Positions 1 to 12,178 of a stretch of 35,000 nt of DNA are shown piece after piece. The position numbers and the translations under genes were made by a program. Source of the stretch: Neocallimastix lanati (nom. inval.) (lineage: Eukaryota > Neocallimastigomycota > Neocallimastigomycetes > Neocallimastigales > Neocallimastigaceae); NCBI GenBank assembly GCA_016946835.1, contig JACVTC010000125.1, positions 172,501 through 207,500 on the forward strand, in the 5' to 3' direction. How positions within the stretch are numbered: the first letter of the stretch is position 1; each line of letters opens with the position of its first letter. Under the pieces are notes generated by a model, which saw only the letters and a list, made by a program, of their open reading frames with translations, was not told where the DNA came from and did no database searches.

Positions 1-1567
1 CAGCATCACCATTAGGGAAGAATCTTTAATTATTTAATATAAAAAAAAAATTATTTAATATATAGTAAAATAAATAAATAAATAAATAAATTATTATTAT
101 TAGTATTATATAAATAATAAAAATAATTAAATTTTTTTTCTTTTTTTTTTTTCTTTTAGATATTTATATATATATTTCCTCAATCTATCTATATACATAT
201 ATATATAATTTTTTATATTTATAGGAATTAAAACTTACTGAACAGCATTAATATCTGATTCATGACCAGTGAAGGTTTGTACACAACGACCAGTTCTAAT
301 ATCCCATACTTTTGCAGTAGCATCACAAGCACCAGAAACAAAGATATTCTTATCTGGAGAAAGTGAAAGACTCATAACATCACCAGTATGATCTGTAAAT
401 TCTAAAGTTTTCATACCAGCATCGATATCCCAAAGCATACAAGACATATCACCAGAACTAGTTAAGATTTGACGATCACCAAGGAATCTACAACAAGATA
501 AATAACCTGTGTGTGCACTAAGTTCTCTTGCAACTTTAACAGAACCTTCCTTTGTCTTTAAATTATAAATAGAACAAATATTATCTAAACCACCACAGGC
601 AACAAAATTACCAGAAGGAGCATAGGCACAGGTCATAACCCATGATGAACGTAATGGAATAGCGTGTACCTTATTAGTAGTATAACCATCCCAAACAATT
701 AATTTACCATCTTGAGAAGCACTAACTAAATGTCTTTTATCAGAAGCCCAATGCATAGCATAAATCTTTGCAAGGTGACCTTTTAAAGTTCTTCTTACCT
801 TCATAGCAAGACGTGGTAATTGTTCTACGTCTTGAGCAACAGCTCTTACTATTTTATTTAATTTTGTTTTTAATATTATAATATATAATAAAATTATATA
901 TTATTATTATTATTATTGATATTGTTATTATTATCATTGTAACATTTTCCATATATTTTTATTTTAAGAGTTTATAGTTATTTTTAATTTATTATTATTA
1001 TTATTTATTTATTCATTTGGTTAATTTTTGTATTTTTCATATATATAAATATTTTCCCAGATATATTTAACATTTATTTATTTGATATTATTTAAATATT
1101 TTGAATTAGTTTTATGTTATATATCAAAAATGTATTTTATAATATATTTTCCAAAACAATAATGGAATTGTTTATTATATTTTGATATTTTTTATATAAT
1201 ATAATAATATAAACATTATATATGTAATAAAAATAAGAATAAAATAAATAACATTTAGTATTTTTTTTTTTTTTTTTTTTATTTTATGAACTTTTATAAT
1301 TTTTCCTTTTTATAATTTTATTATTATTAAATATCTTTTTGTTATATTATTAAATTAATTCATTATAAACTTCTTTTTTTTTATTTATTTATTTATTTAT
1401 TATTAAAGAATTCTATTATTTATTATCATAGGTTATCATTTTTTTTTTATTAGAATAATATGCTTACAGGTAGTATCATTTAAAGAATCCTTTTTGGCCT
1501 TAATTTTTTCCTTTAACATTTCAGCTTCTTTACGAGCTGCTGCTGTTCTTTCTGCGATATCACCCAT
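1..1567 (-). CDS. Heterotrimeric G-protein beta subunit (WD40 propeller), 3' end outside window
   Basis: Membrane-associated signalling subunit that pairs with G gamma and binds GDP-G alpha. Three exons are visible: 1567-1468, 848-239 and 23-1. They are joined by introns 1467-849 (619 nt, donor GTAAGC, acceptor TAG) and 238-24 (215 nt, donor GTAAGT, acceptor AAG). Splicing is in frame: phase 1 gives codon T|TA and phase 2 gives CA|A. Exon 1 encodes the N-terminal coiled-coil helix that contacts G gamma ([20 protein letters not shown]). Exon 2 carries most of the propeller, with typical blade motifs such as [47 protein letters not shown] and CDATAKVWD. Exon 3 begins FFPNGDA, the usual continuation after HESDINAVQ. 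About 244 of the roughly 340-350 residues usual for the family are present; the last blades lie left of the window. Identification is very secure; the fungal subtype is inferred. Confidence 0.97.
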
Positions 1568-2888
1568 CTTGAATTATTTTATCTATTATTATTTTATTTT
1601 ATTTTATTTTTTATTTTAATATAGTATAATAAATAATAAAAATATATTATTTAATAAATTGAATTATTTATAAATAAAGAAAATTTAAAAAAAAAAATAA
1701 AGGAATAAATATACGAAAAAAAATATTCTTATATTAATTTTATTTTCATAAAAAATATCCCTTAATAATTTATTATTTCGTTTATTTATAATATATATAT
1801 GTATAACGTTCAATATATAAAGTTTATATATATATATAATAATATTGTTTTATTATTATTATAAAGATAATATTTTTATTGAATATTTTTTTTTTTTTTT
1901 TTTTTGATATTTAGTGCAAATATTTCGCTGATATATTTTTCAATTTATTTTATGTTTAAATAAAAAATAAATAAATAAAATTATCCTTTCTATCAACTAT
2001 TTTTTTTTTTAAAAAATATTTTAATTATTTTATATTTATTCAATACTATATAACTTTTCTTATCCATAAATATATATATTTTCTTCTCATTCTTTTCTAT
2101 TAATATATATAAATATATTGGTATTCTTTTTCTTTTAATTTATATTTTATTTATGATAGTACAATAATTAATAAAACTATAATTTTTATATTACTTTATA
2201 TGATAAGATAAAAAAAGAAGTGTATAAAATTTTCTCTATGGATTATATATTTTTTTTTTGTTTTGTTTTTATTATTACTATTTAATAGCTATAAAGGTTT
2301 TATTGGTATATAATATAGATTATATTATTTTTTATAATATTTAATAAAATACTATCTATATTTTTTAAGAATAACAAATATTTAAATAAAAAACAAAAAA
2401 ACAAAAAAAAAAGAAATAGTATAAAATATGTTTTAAATTAAAAATATTAGTTATTTTTTTTTATAAATAATGTTAAAATAAATACTTTTAACAAAAGTCT
2501 TTATTTTAATAGTTGTTTTTTATAATATTATATATATGTTTATCGATTATTTTTAAATTAATTCAAAATTTAAACATTCATTTATCTATAATTCTATCTA
2601 TATTTTTTTTTATTTTTATTATTTATTTATTTTTTTTTTTTTTAATAAAAAAAAAAATAGAATTAATTTTTAAATTTTTTTTTTTTTTTACTAATAATTA
2701 TTTTTCATATAAAAAATTAAAAATAATAATAATAATAATAATTATTAATAATATGATAAAACAAATAAAATAAATTGAATTAATATTAATTTTATATATG
2801 ATTATAATGATTAAAAAGTAAAATTATTATACAATTTTAATGAATCTCTAAATTATAAATAAATATAAAAATATAAATATAAATATTA

Positions 2889-2940
2889 AATATAAATATA
2901 AATATAAATATAAATATAAATATAAATATAAATATAAATA
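2889..2940. repeat. (AAATAT)n hexanucleotide array
   Basis: Near-perfect tandem copies of a 6-bp AAATAT unit, read directly from the sequence. Slightly diverged copies extend to about 2860 on the left. Confidence 0.9.
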
Positions 2941-4103
2941 ATTATAAAATAAATAAATAAAAATTATAAATAATTATAAAATAAATATAAAAATAAATTA
3001 TAAATAATCTTTCTTTTTTTTTAAAAAAAAAAAAATTTAAGTAAACTTTTTTACATAATATTATAATATTTGTGTTAAAATACTAATAATACATTATTCT
3101 ATAAATAATTCATGATATTTATAATCTTATCCATCTGTTTATATATAATTTATAGTTTATTTTCTATTTTATTTTATTTTATTTTATTTTTATATATAAT
3201 AATTCAATTTATTATGAAAAGAGAGGAATTATAAAAATATAAAATAATAATACTATTTGATTATTACATATATAATTATATATTATTTTAGATATTAATT
3301 AGAGTTTTATAGCTATGTTAATAACTACTCTTTTATTTTTATTTTTATTTTTATTTTTTTTTTGATATAAATTATCCTAAAAGTAATTTATAAAATACGT
3401 TTGAAAACTATAATTATATTTTATAATAAAATTTTTTAACTTTATTTCTTATGAATTGAAAATGTATTACATGCTTCAAAAAGTTTTATTTCAATATTAT
3501 AAAATATAATCTTTATAAATAAACAGTATTATATGGATATTTCAATAAAAAAAAAAAAAAGTGATGATTATTTTCTTACTATAATTACGATCTTATTTTC
3601 TATTTTTTTAAAATCAATTCTATTATTATACTTTATTATTCTCATATTAATAATTAACATATATTATCCATTTTTTTTTCTCTCTCAATACAAATTTATT
3701 TTAGACTTTTTTTTTATTTTTATTTTTATATTTATATTTTAAATTATTTTGCTTTTTTTTTATTTCTATTATAATTAAACTTTTATATGGTATTTTTTAA
3801 AATTTTAAAAATTATTTTAACACTTTTTATTCATAATTTTAAAAATATAAAATAAAAATATAAAATAAAAATATTTCTTCTAAATATTATTATAGATTTA
3901 AAACAGATTAGTTTTAAATATCTATATATATTATCAATTCGGTTTTCGATTAATAATAATCGAATTTTAAAATAATTTATTGAAACTATTCTTCTTGAAA
4001 AGTTTTTTTTATTAATGAATATAAAAATATGAAAATTCTATATATTTATGCTATTATCCTTCAACATTAAAATTTATAATTATTCATATCTTAAGAATTA
4101 AAA

Positions 4104-4478
4104 TATTTATTATTTATTATTTACTATTTATTATTTATTATTTATTATTTACTATTTATTATTTATTGTTTATTATTTATTAGTTAATTATTTATTATTT
4201 ATTATTTATTATTGATTATTGATTATTGATTATTTATTATTTATTATTTATTATTTATTATTTTTTATTTATTATTTATTCAATTATTTATTATTTATTA
4301 TTTATTATTTATTATTTATTATTGATTATTGATTATTGATTATTTATTATTTATTATTGATTATTGATTATTTATTATTTATTATTTATTATTTATTATT
4401 TATTATTTATTATTTATTATTTATTATTTATTATTTATTATTGATTATTTATTATTTATTATTTATTATTTATTATTC
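4104..4478. repeat. Heptanucleotide (TTATTTA)n array with TTGATTA variants
   Basis: About 375 bp of a 7-bp unit TTATTTA, with interspersed TTGATTA and TTACTAT variants grouped in blocks. This suggests homogenisation of variant units by local slippage or conversion. The same unit forms a second array at 5385-5512. No conserved spacers are present, so it is a satellite-like array. Confidence 0.9.
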
Positions 4479-4571
4479 AATTATTTAATTGTTTATAAAT
4501 TAATATTTATTATTATTCAATTATTTACTATTGTTGATATATGATGTAATTAAAATTATCTATATTTATTT

Positions 4572-4697
4572 TTATTTTTTGAGTATTTTTTGAGTAACAT
4601 TTCTTTTTAATGTATCTCTTGTAGCAAAATGTATCTTTTTTTTGGTTTCAATGTATTTAATTTTAATATTCAATTGATTACGAATAGTAATATCCAT
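4572..4697 (-). other. Possible short ORF, 41 codons, unassigned
   Basis: A minus-strand frame from ATG to TAA whose product starts MDITIRNQLNIKIKYIETKK and has a mixed, basic composition, unlike the homopolymer-driven frames around it. I do not recognise it. No intron signals, family motif or duplicate in the window support it. It may be chance, a small peptide gene or a decayed exon. Confidence 0.15.
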
Positions 4698-5064
4698 TAA
4701 TTAATTATCATTAATTATCGATGATTAAACGAGAACTTCAATAAATTATTTTTTAATTGATTTTATTATTTTAATTTATTTCATATTACTAAAAAGAACG
4801 TTTTTTTTCTACAGAAAAAAAAAAAAAAAGAAAGAAATTATTACCATCCATTAATCATATCATTTTTACCAAAATATTAAATATATATAATAAAAATAAT
4901 ATTTTATTTATTTTTTCTTTTTTCTTTTATATATATATATTTATTTAATATAAATAGGCATATTGCTCTAATTTTATCTTCGTCATCATCATCATCATAG
5001 TAATAATAATATTTATTTATATATCAATAATAGTGATATTTTTATAAATAAGCATTAACTCTTG

Positions 5065-5166
5065 TTGATTATATATATTATATAAATAATCTTTTAATAT
5101 AAAACTTTTTATTTATTGATTATATATATTATATAAATAACCTTTTAATATAAAACTTTTTATTTA
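5065..5166. repeat. 51-bp perfect-register tandem duplication
   Basis: Two adjacent 51-bp copies (5065-5115 and 5116-5166) that begin TTGATTATATATATTATATA and differ at one obvious base (AATC versus AACC). The near identity suggests a recent event. Confidence 0.9.
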
Positions 5167-5255
5167 AAGTGTGGATGATAAATATTTTAAATAATTATCT
5201 TTAATCACTTGATAAACATTTATTATCATATGATGATAGTGTAAAATTACATCAT

Positions 5256-5259
5256 AAAT

Positions 5260-5312
<53 letters not shown>

Positions 5313-5512
5313 TCATTATTATTCATTATTATTATTTATTATTTATTATTTATCATATATTATTATTACTATTATGTATTACTATTATTTATTATTTATT
5401 ATTTATTATTTATTATTTATTATTTATTATTGATTATTGATTATTGATTATTGATTATTGATTATTGATTATTTATTATTTATTATTTATTATTTATTAT
5501 TTATTATTTATT
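5256..5512. repeat. (ATT)n trinucleotide run followed by second (TTATTTA)n array
   Basis: A run of ATT triplets (about 5260-5310) passes into heptamers TTATTTA and a block of TTGATTA variants (about 5429-5470). The unit family matches the array at 4104-4478. Confidence 0.85.
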
Positions 5513-6914
5513 ATTATTAATTAAAGTTATTAATATTTAATATATAACTTTTTAAGATTACTTAAATATTTCCTATTTCATTATTTAATATAATGCTTTA
5601 AAAACCAATTAATGAATATGTAAATCCAATTAATAATATTATATATTAATAATATTATTATTATATAAATGATAAAAAGAAATTATTAATATATAAAAGT
5701 AAAAATAAAAAAAAATAAAAAAAAAAAAAAGTAGAAAAATAAAAAATTATAAGAATTGAATTGGAAAGTAAAAGTTAACTAAACCAGCATAAAATTAATG
5801 CATGAACCCTTTTATTAAACATTATTCACGTGTTAATTATAATATTATTATTATGAAAAACTTTTAACTGAATCCTCCACTTTTCTTTTTTTTTTTTTTT
5901 TTTTTTGTTGTAATGATTTACCCTAAGAAAGTTATTCTTAATAATAATATATCAATATAAATTGTTTTATATATATATATATATATATAGTATAATTTAT
6001 TTCTTAATATTAATTATACATCATTTATAGATTATAATATACAATTCATTAATTTTAATTAATAATTATTTATTAATTATTTATTACTTATTATATAGTA
6101 TTTTATTTATTAATTATTTATTATTTATTTATTCACTTTCTTATTTATTTACTTATTTATTTATTTATTTATTTATTTATTTTTTCCTTATTATTGTTAA
6201 CTATTACATCATTTATATTTATTACAATATATATCTTGCAAAAAAGAAAAAAAAAAAAAAAAGAATAGATATATATCTTTTTTTTTTTTTTAAATATATT
6301 ACTAATATATTTCAATCATTATATTTTTTATGGATTTCCATTAATTTTTTTTTTTGTTTGTTTTAATACATAAGAACACAGATTTTTATTCCTATTATTA
6401 TTAATTATTCTTGATTGTTTAATACTTATTACCTAATATAAAAATTGATTTAATTCATATATAATAATAATAATAATATATCATTAGCTTTAAAATAATT
6501 GATATATTAATGGCTTATTTGCAATTAATAAATATAATATTAATTATTTTTAGAAATATAATGTTATTATTTATTAATGTTATTATTTACTTAAACTATT
6601 TAATATTATTTATGTTAAAAAAAAATGATTATTTAATATACTCATATATTTATATCTATGAGATCTTTTTTTTTTTTTTTTTTTTTTTCATATTTGAATA
6701 ATGCTTCATATATATATAAAACTCCATTTTTCAAACTTATAACTGTTATTTACAATTTTTGTATTTTCTAATGTTGTTATAGTTGTTATTATTATTTATT
6801 CATGATATATTAATATAAAAATATAATATTTTAATAAAAATTTTTATGTCGTATTGTTCTCATATTATTGCATATAGGATTTGTTTTTCTTTTTTTCTTT
6901 TTTTTTTTTTTATT

Positions 6915-7391
6915 TCATAATTTATATTGCATAAAATTTCCGTTCTTCACAAATCCAAAATTCGTATACAAAAGGACACCCATATCAGATGCTGTGATTT
7001 GAACTGTACCACATCCGTACTCCTTTGCTTCTGCTACAACTCTTGTAAGAAGTTCTTTAGCAATTCCTCTGCGTCTATAATTAGGATTCGTAAACATACT
7101 AGAAAGTAATCCTATTTTCCCACTAGGACATCCAAAGTATGGTGGTTTCTCAACAAATGACATCCCACTTGTTCCAATTATTTCTTCTCCATCCATCGCA
7201 AGCCAGGAAACGAATGTGCCATCTGCCATATGTCTTGTATAATAATCTTTAAGTGCTGGAACAAGGTCAATATCTTCTTTGGCACCTTCTTCACGCAGTT
7301 GACGGATTCTCATTTGAATGAAAGTATCCAGTTCCTTTTTTGTAAGCTTTTTATATATTATCTCCATTGCTTTTCTGTTATTCACACTCAT
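6915..7391 (-). CDS. GNAT-family N-acetyltransferase, bacterial-like, intronless
   Basis: A 158-residue GCN5-related acetyltransferase, predicted to transfer acetyl from acetyl-CoA to an amine; the substrate is unknown. The acetyl-CoA pyrophosphate-binding motif (Q/RxxGxG/A) appears as YRRRGIAKELL, about residues 105-116. It follows beta-strand 4 (GLLSSMFTNPNY) and precedes the C-terminal LLYTNFGFVKNG strand-loop typical of GNATs. The N-terminus (IQMRIRQLREEG) is typical of short GNATs from Firmicutes. Start: ATG at 7391 gives eight extra residues before a second Met (MEIIYKKL) where bacterial homologues might begin, so the true start is uncertain. The gene is a single exon and visibly GC-richer than the near-pure A/T DNA on both sides. 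Transfer from gut bacteria is inferred. The reading frame is intact, so it is probably functional. Confidence 0.9.
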   Translation of the reverse strand: MSVNNRKAMEIIYKKLTKKELDTFIQMRIRQLREEGAKEDIDLVPALKDYYTRHMADGTFVSWLAMDGEEIIGTSGMSFVEKPPYFGCPSGKIGLLSSMFTNPNYRRRGIAKELLTRVVAEAKEYGCGTVQITASDMGVLLYTNFGFVKNGNFMQYKL

Positions 7392-9167
7392 AAAAATTAA
7401 TAACTTTATTTAATATTATAGAATTTTTTTTTTCTTATAATATTTTTCTAAATTTCTATTAATAAACAATAAACAAAATCTAATATTAATATTATTAAAT
7501 AATTGCTTATTATTATATAACTTTCCTTTTTTTTTTTTTTTTTATCCAAGACTTTTTTTTCAAACAATATTTTGCTAATAATTAATCATGAATATACTAA
7601 TAAATAATAATATTAACTATTATTTATTTTTCTTTTATACTTTTAAACTTTATCAGTATCAATTATTTATTTATTATCTTTAGTTTATAATATTTATTTT
7701 AGATAGTATATATTATAAGTTTGAATATTATTTATATTTATATTTATTGTTTCTTTTAATTTTTTTTTTTTTTTTTTTTTATTTTTGTGTTTAAAGTCTC
7801 TTTAGAAGTACTAATTTCATGAAACTAACTAATAAAAATTAATTAAATAAATTTAATTAAATTAATTTTATTTAATTAAATATCTTTTTTATTTGAAAAA
7901 AAAAAAAAAAAAAAAAAAATACAATAATTTCAAAATGTATATTATCTCAATATCTTTTATATCATACATAAAAAGATTACATGATACACTAAATTATTCA
8001 AAAGATTCAAATATTCTATTAGAATTTTAGTTTATAATTTATTTAATTCTTTTTTTTTTTTTTTTTTTTTATTAAAATATAAACATTTAATTACTACATA
8101 TTTTAATATATTATATTAAAATATAATCTACTTTTAGGACTATACACTTTGTATAAGTAATTATAATTATGTAATAAGAACTATACACAATTCACGTGAA
8201 AGATGTTCATTAAAATTATTTCAAGCAATTTTTATGCTTTTAAAACCTTGAAGACAAAAATTATTTATTCGTTAATATAAATTAATTCTATATGAAAATT
8301 CCGTTTTTTATCCCACCTTTAAATTTTAACAATGTTTAAATTATAATATATATATATCTTAATATCTAAAATGTTCATTTCATATATATATATATATATA
8401 TATAATCTTCACCAATATTATTTTGGTATTAAATTCTACATATTATTTAACAAATTATTAATGTTCATTAAAAATTACTTTCCTATTAAATTTTCTTGAT
8501 TTAAAAAATTTTTATTTATTTCATGATTTTTCTTTGATTAAATATAATGAAATATAAATAAATAAAAATAATAGTATATAAATATTCATCCATTACTAAA
8601 AAGTTTTTTCTCAAAAAAGAAAAAAAATTAATTCTTTTTAAAATTATTATAAAAATATAATAAGTAATAAGAATAAGAATAAAAATTATATTAAATCAAT
8701 TATCTATTATAAATTTGCTTTTTAACTAATAAATATTATTGCTAATAAAATAATAAAAAGAAAAATATTATTCATTATGAATAAGGAAAAAAACTTTCTC
8801 TATGTATAAATTTAGGGTCATATATATCCTAAATTCTTTCATTTAATAAATTATGGTATTATAGAAAAAAAGATTTTTTTTTTTTTTTTTTTTTTTTATT
8901 TCAATAAATCATTTCAATTAAAAAAAAATATATCTATAAATTCAATTATTATTACTATTAATTATAATTATTATTATTTTTATTATTATTATTACTATTA
9001 TTATTACAATATTATAATAAAATAAATTATTATTTTAATTTATTACTTTTAAATAAATATATATATATATATAAACTTCAAGTGTATTATTTATAATTCA
9101 CTTTTTCATTTGGAATTGATTCTTATCCTATAGGACTAATAACCAAATAATGTGTTAAACATATTAT

Positions 9168-9170
<3 letters not shown>

Positions 9171-9228
<58 letters not shown>
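9171..9228. repeat. (TAA)n trinucleotide microsatellite
   Basis: About 19 uninterrupted TAA units, read directly. Confidence 0.95.
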
Positions 9229-9229
<1 letters not shown>

Positions 9230-9524
9230 GGATAATTTTTCCTTTTTTTTTTTTATTCATTAAAGTTTTTAACTTTATAAAAAAGAAAAAAAAAGACCAA
9301 GGGAAGATAAACATTGGAGATAAAAATATTAATATAAAAATATTAATAATATCAAAATATATATAAATAAAATTTTATAAATAAAAATTTATGAATAAAA
9401 TAAAATTTTTTATTATCACAAGATAATAAAGGTATTAATTTATTTATAATTTAAGATTTTTATTTCTTTATCCTATCTATCTCTCTCCATATATATATAT
9501 TATATAATTATATATTTAGTTTTT

Positions 9525-9535
9525 ATTATTATTAC

Positions 9536-9581
<46 letters not shown>

Positions 9582-9583
9582 TA
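9525..9583. repeat. (ATT)n trinucleotide microsatellite
   Basis: About 18 ATT units with one ACT interruption, roughly 330 bp before the ankyrin gene. It is in the opposite strand sense to the TAA array at 9171. Confidence 0.95.
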
Positions 9584-9915
9584 GTATTTTGTTTTAAATA
9601 ATCATTCATATAAAAAAATACATTAAGATATATTATAATTATATGAAAGAAAAATTACAATACAATAGAGTAAATTTAGATAAAAAAAAAAAAAAATGTA
9701 TAATATAATAAATTAAATAAAACTATTCATTTATTTATTGTGAAGCGATACTTTATATATATCAACCTTTTTATATTTTATATACATATTTATATTAATA
9801 AATTACTTTACAAAAGAAGCAATAATAATAACAGCTTAAAATAAAAAAGTATATATTATTAAATCAAATAAATATCTTTAATAATATAAATTTTTAATAT
9901 AATAAAGATAAAAAA

Positions 9916-11865
9916 ATGGAGTCATCATCATCTTCAGAGGAAAGTTTAAATATGATTAATGTTTTACTAGGATATTATAATAAAAATGATCAAGATGAAG
10001 AAAATATAAATAAAAATGAGTTTTTACAGGCAGCAAAGAAGGGAAATTTAGATCGAATCATGTTTCTTTATGAAAAAAATAAATCTATTATTAATGTGAG
10101 GGATGAGGATAATAAGACCGCTTTAATAAGAGCAGCAGAATTTGGTAATTTAGATATAGTTAAATATCTGTTTGAAAATGGAGCTGATATCAATGAAAAA
10201 AGTTTCTATGATCGAACAGCATTAATCTATGCTATTACGAATGAGCATTTAGAGGTAGTGAAATTTTTAATAGAAAATGGGGCTACTATGGATTACATTG
10301 ATATTAATTCGGATAGTACACTGTTAACGCTTGCTTCTAAAATAAAAAATACGGAAATTTTAAGATACCTTTTGGAAAATGGTGGAAATATTAATGAACG
10401 TGATAATGAAAATTGTACAGTACTAACCTATCCTATTATCAATGGAGATCTGGATACAGTGGCCTATCTCATAAAAAAGGGCATTGATCTTTCTCAAAAA
10501 ATGATGGATACGAATGCCACCCCGATCATTATCGCCGCCATGAATCGTAAATTAGAAATTCTTAAATTCCTACTTAAATATGAGATCAATATTGATGAAA
10601 AGGATGATGATGGGAAGACGGCATTAATTTATGCGGTTGAAAATAATCATTTAAAAATTGTAAAATGCTTAATTGAACATAAAGCCAGTATGAAAGTGAC
10701 TAATAGAGAAGGCAAAAGTCCCTTAGAAATAGCTTCTTCTTCTGGATTCTTTGAAATCGTGAAATATTTAGTAGAAAAGGGGGATGATGTGAATATCAAG
10801 GATAATGAATTGATGTCACCTCTTTTAACAAGTATTAATAATAAGCATTATGATGTCGCTAAATTTTTAATTGATAATGGCGCTAATATCAATGATAAAA
10901 ATTACAAGAATGAAACCCCACTTCATCTCTTAACCCGTCATGGAAATTTAGAATTAGTTAAATACCTCTTAGAACAAGGGGTGGATGTTGATGTGAAGGA
11001 GAGTGAAAATGATGAAACCCCCTTAATGATAGCCTCAGCTTTAGGTTATATGGATATTGTGAAGCTGTTGGTGGAACGTCGTGCCTATATTAATCATAAA
11101 CGTAAGGATGGTTTAACGGCGGCGATGATTGCTTTACATAAAGGTAATAATGAAATTGGTTACTATCTCTTCAAAATTGCTTCCAATGCCTACGATAAAA
11201 ATGAAAATACGAGTAAGCAGTCACCTCTAACCTTTGAAATTATCAAAGGTAATATTGATCGGGTGAAGGAGCTCATCGAAATTGAACATGCTGATGTTAA
11301 TGAACGCACTGAAAATCAAGTTACGCCATTAATTACAGCAGCCTCTAAAGGAAATACTCCATTAGTCAGCTATTTAATCGAAAAGGGAGCCAATATGACC
11401 TTCAAAACCAGTAAGGGACAAACTGCTCTTCACTATTCAGCAAAAAATGGTCACCTGAACGTCGTGAAATATCTGCTGGAGAAGGATATCAATATTAATG
11501 AAAAAAATAATAAAGGAGATACGGCGCTAATGCTTGCTGCCCAAAAGGGATATTTACAGATTGCTAAGGCATTAATTGATCGAGGAGCTATTATCAACGA
11601 TAAAGATGAAAATGGAAGGACGCCTTTACTTTTTGCTACTGAAAATGGAAATATGGAAATTATTAGCTATATGATTGAGCGTGGTGCCAATGTCAACGAA
11701 ATGGATAATAGTGGTCGAACCCCATTATCCATTGCCACCCGTAGTAATAATAAGGAATTGATTGAACTTTTGAAGAAGAATGGGGCCAGACGACTCAGTC
11801 TTATGGAGAATATGAAAGTCTATATTAAAAGTAAAAAGAATAATAGAATTTCAGCTGAAATATAA
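9916..11865 (+). CDS. Ankyrin-repeat protein, 649 aa, 18 canonical repeats
   Basis: Single-exon gene starting at the ATG in AAAAAATGGAGTC. The product opens with an acidic Ser-rich tail (MESSSSSEESL). From about residue 34 to 630 it is built of 18 consecutive ankyrin repeats of 32-37 residues, for example EDNKTALIRAAEFGNLDIVK and ENGRTPLLFATENGNMEIIS. Consensus TPL/TAL, GNLxIVKYL and GAxINEKD elements are present. A short basic C-terminus (VYIKSKKNNRISAEI) follows. Ankyrin solenoids are protein-binding scaffolds. There is no catalytic domain, signal peptide or membrane segment, so the partner is unknown. Codons use more G and C than the other ankyrin genes in this window (GCCGCC, GGGGCC, CGTCGT), and repeats are well diverged, so this is an older or separately derived gene. 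The end runs into a T/A homopolymer inverted repeat. Confidence 0.92.
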   Translation: MESSSSSEESLNMINVLLGYYNKNDQDEENINKNEFLQAAKKGNLDRIMFLYEKNKSIINVRDEDNKTALIRAAEFGNLDIVKYLFENGADINEKSFYDRTALIYAITNEHLEVVKFLIENGATMDYIDINSDSTLLTLASKIKNTEILRYLLENGGNINERDNENCTVLTYPIINGDLDTVAYLIKKGIDLSQKMMDTNATPIIIAAMNRKLEILKFLLKYEINIDEKDDDGKTALIYAVENNHLKIVKCLIEHKASMKVTNREGKSPLEIASSSGFFEIVKYLVEKGDDVNIKDNELMSPLLTSINNKHYDVAKFLIDNGANINDKNYKNETPLHLLTRHGNLELVKYLLEQGVDVDVKESENDETPLMIASALGYMDIVKLLVERRAYINHKRKDGLTAAMIALHKGNNEIGYYLFKIASNAYDKNENTSKQSPLTFEIIKGNIDRVKELIEIEHADVNERTENQVTPLITAASKGNTPLVSYLIEKGANMTFKTSKGQTALHYSAKNGHLNVVKYLLEKDININEKNNKGDTALMLAAQKGYLQIAKALIDRGAIINDKDENGRTPLLFATENGNMEIISYMIERGANVNEMDNSGRTPLSIATRSNNKELIELLKKNGARRLSLMENMKVYIKSKKNNRISAEI

Positions 11866-11903
<38 letters not shown>
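11866..11903. repeat. Inverted homopolymer T12/A25 right after the ankyrin stop
   Basis: A T tract abuts an A tract of about 25 within a few bases of the TAA stop, so the transcript could fold a U/A hairpin. Similar T/A junctions occur at about 12137-12174 and 24491-24515. Role unknown; it could simply be poly-A expansion. Confidence 0.6.
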
Positions 11904-11915
<12 letters not shown>

Positions 11916-12138
11916 TTTAAACAAACCATTTATAAATATAAAAAATATATAATGCTTATGTAATTACATATTATAATTTATATATACATATATATATAAT
12001 ATTTATTGAATTACATATTAAATTTTATATATATGTATATAAATATAAAATAAGTATATATATACTCAATGATAGAATGATAGAAAATGAACCTTTTGTT
12101 GTAAAATATATTAAAAAATATTTTAGTATGAAATTATT

Positions 12139-12178
<40 letters not shown>

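Larger units (their letters stand above)
1568..6914. other. Long AT-rich spacer with microsatellites, no convincing gene
   Basis: About 5.3 kb between the start of the G-beta gene and the end of the acetyltransferase gene. It consists of A/T homopolymers (for example T20 near 1261 and T22 near 5889), dinucleotide TA runs and the repeat arrays listed separately. The open frames here encode only Phe/Ile/Lys/Asn-rich low-complexity strings and are not supported as genes. The G-beta promoter must lie just above 1567, but no specific box stands out from the AT background. A 41-codon minus-strand frame at 4572-4697 is the only piece with a less biased composition. Confidence 0.7.
7392..9915. other. 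AT-rich spacer, no gene seen
   Basis: Between the divergent acetyltransferase and the ankyrin gene there are only A/T homopolymers (A25 near 7896, T22 near 8049, T21 near 8877), TA runs and triplet repeats. Promoters for both flanking genes must lie here. A TATA-like consensus carries no information in this background. Nothing coding is supported. Confidence 0.7.

Noticed and set aside
2513-3742. Plus-strand ORFs of 86 and 69 codons (2513-2773, 3533-3742), and similar ones at 6510-6701 and 13183-13443
   Set aside because: The products are Phe/Ile/Tyr/Lys low-complexity strings translated from A/T homopolymers, with no start context, splice signals or conserved motif.
4104-5512. Possible CRISPR-like array
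   Set aside because: The unit is a 7-bp simple repeat with no unique spacers, and the genome is eukaryotic.
6927-7109. Plus-strand 60-codon ORF
   Set aside because: Antisense shadow of the acetyltransferase gene; it shows no motif.
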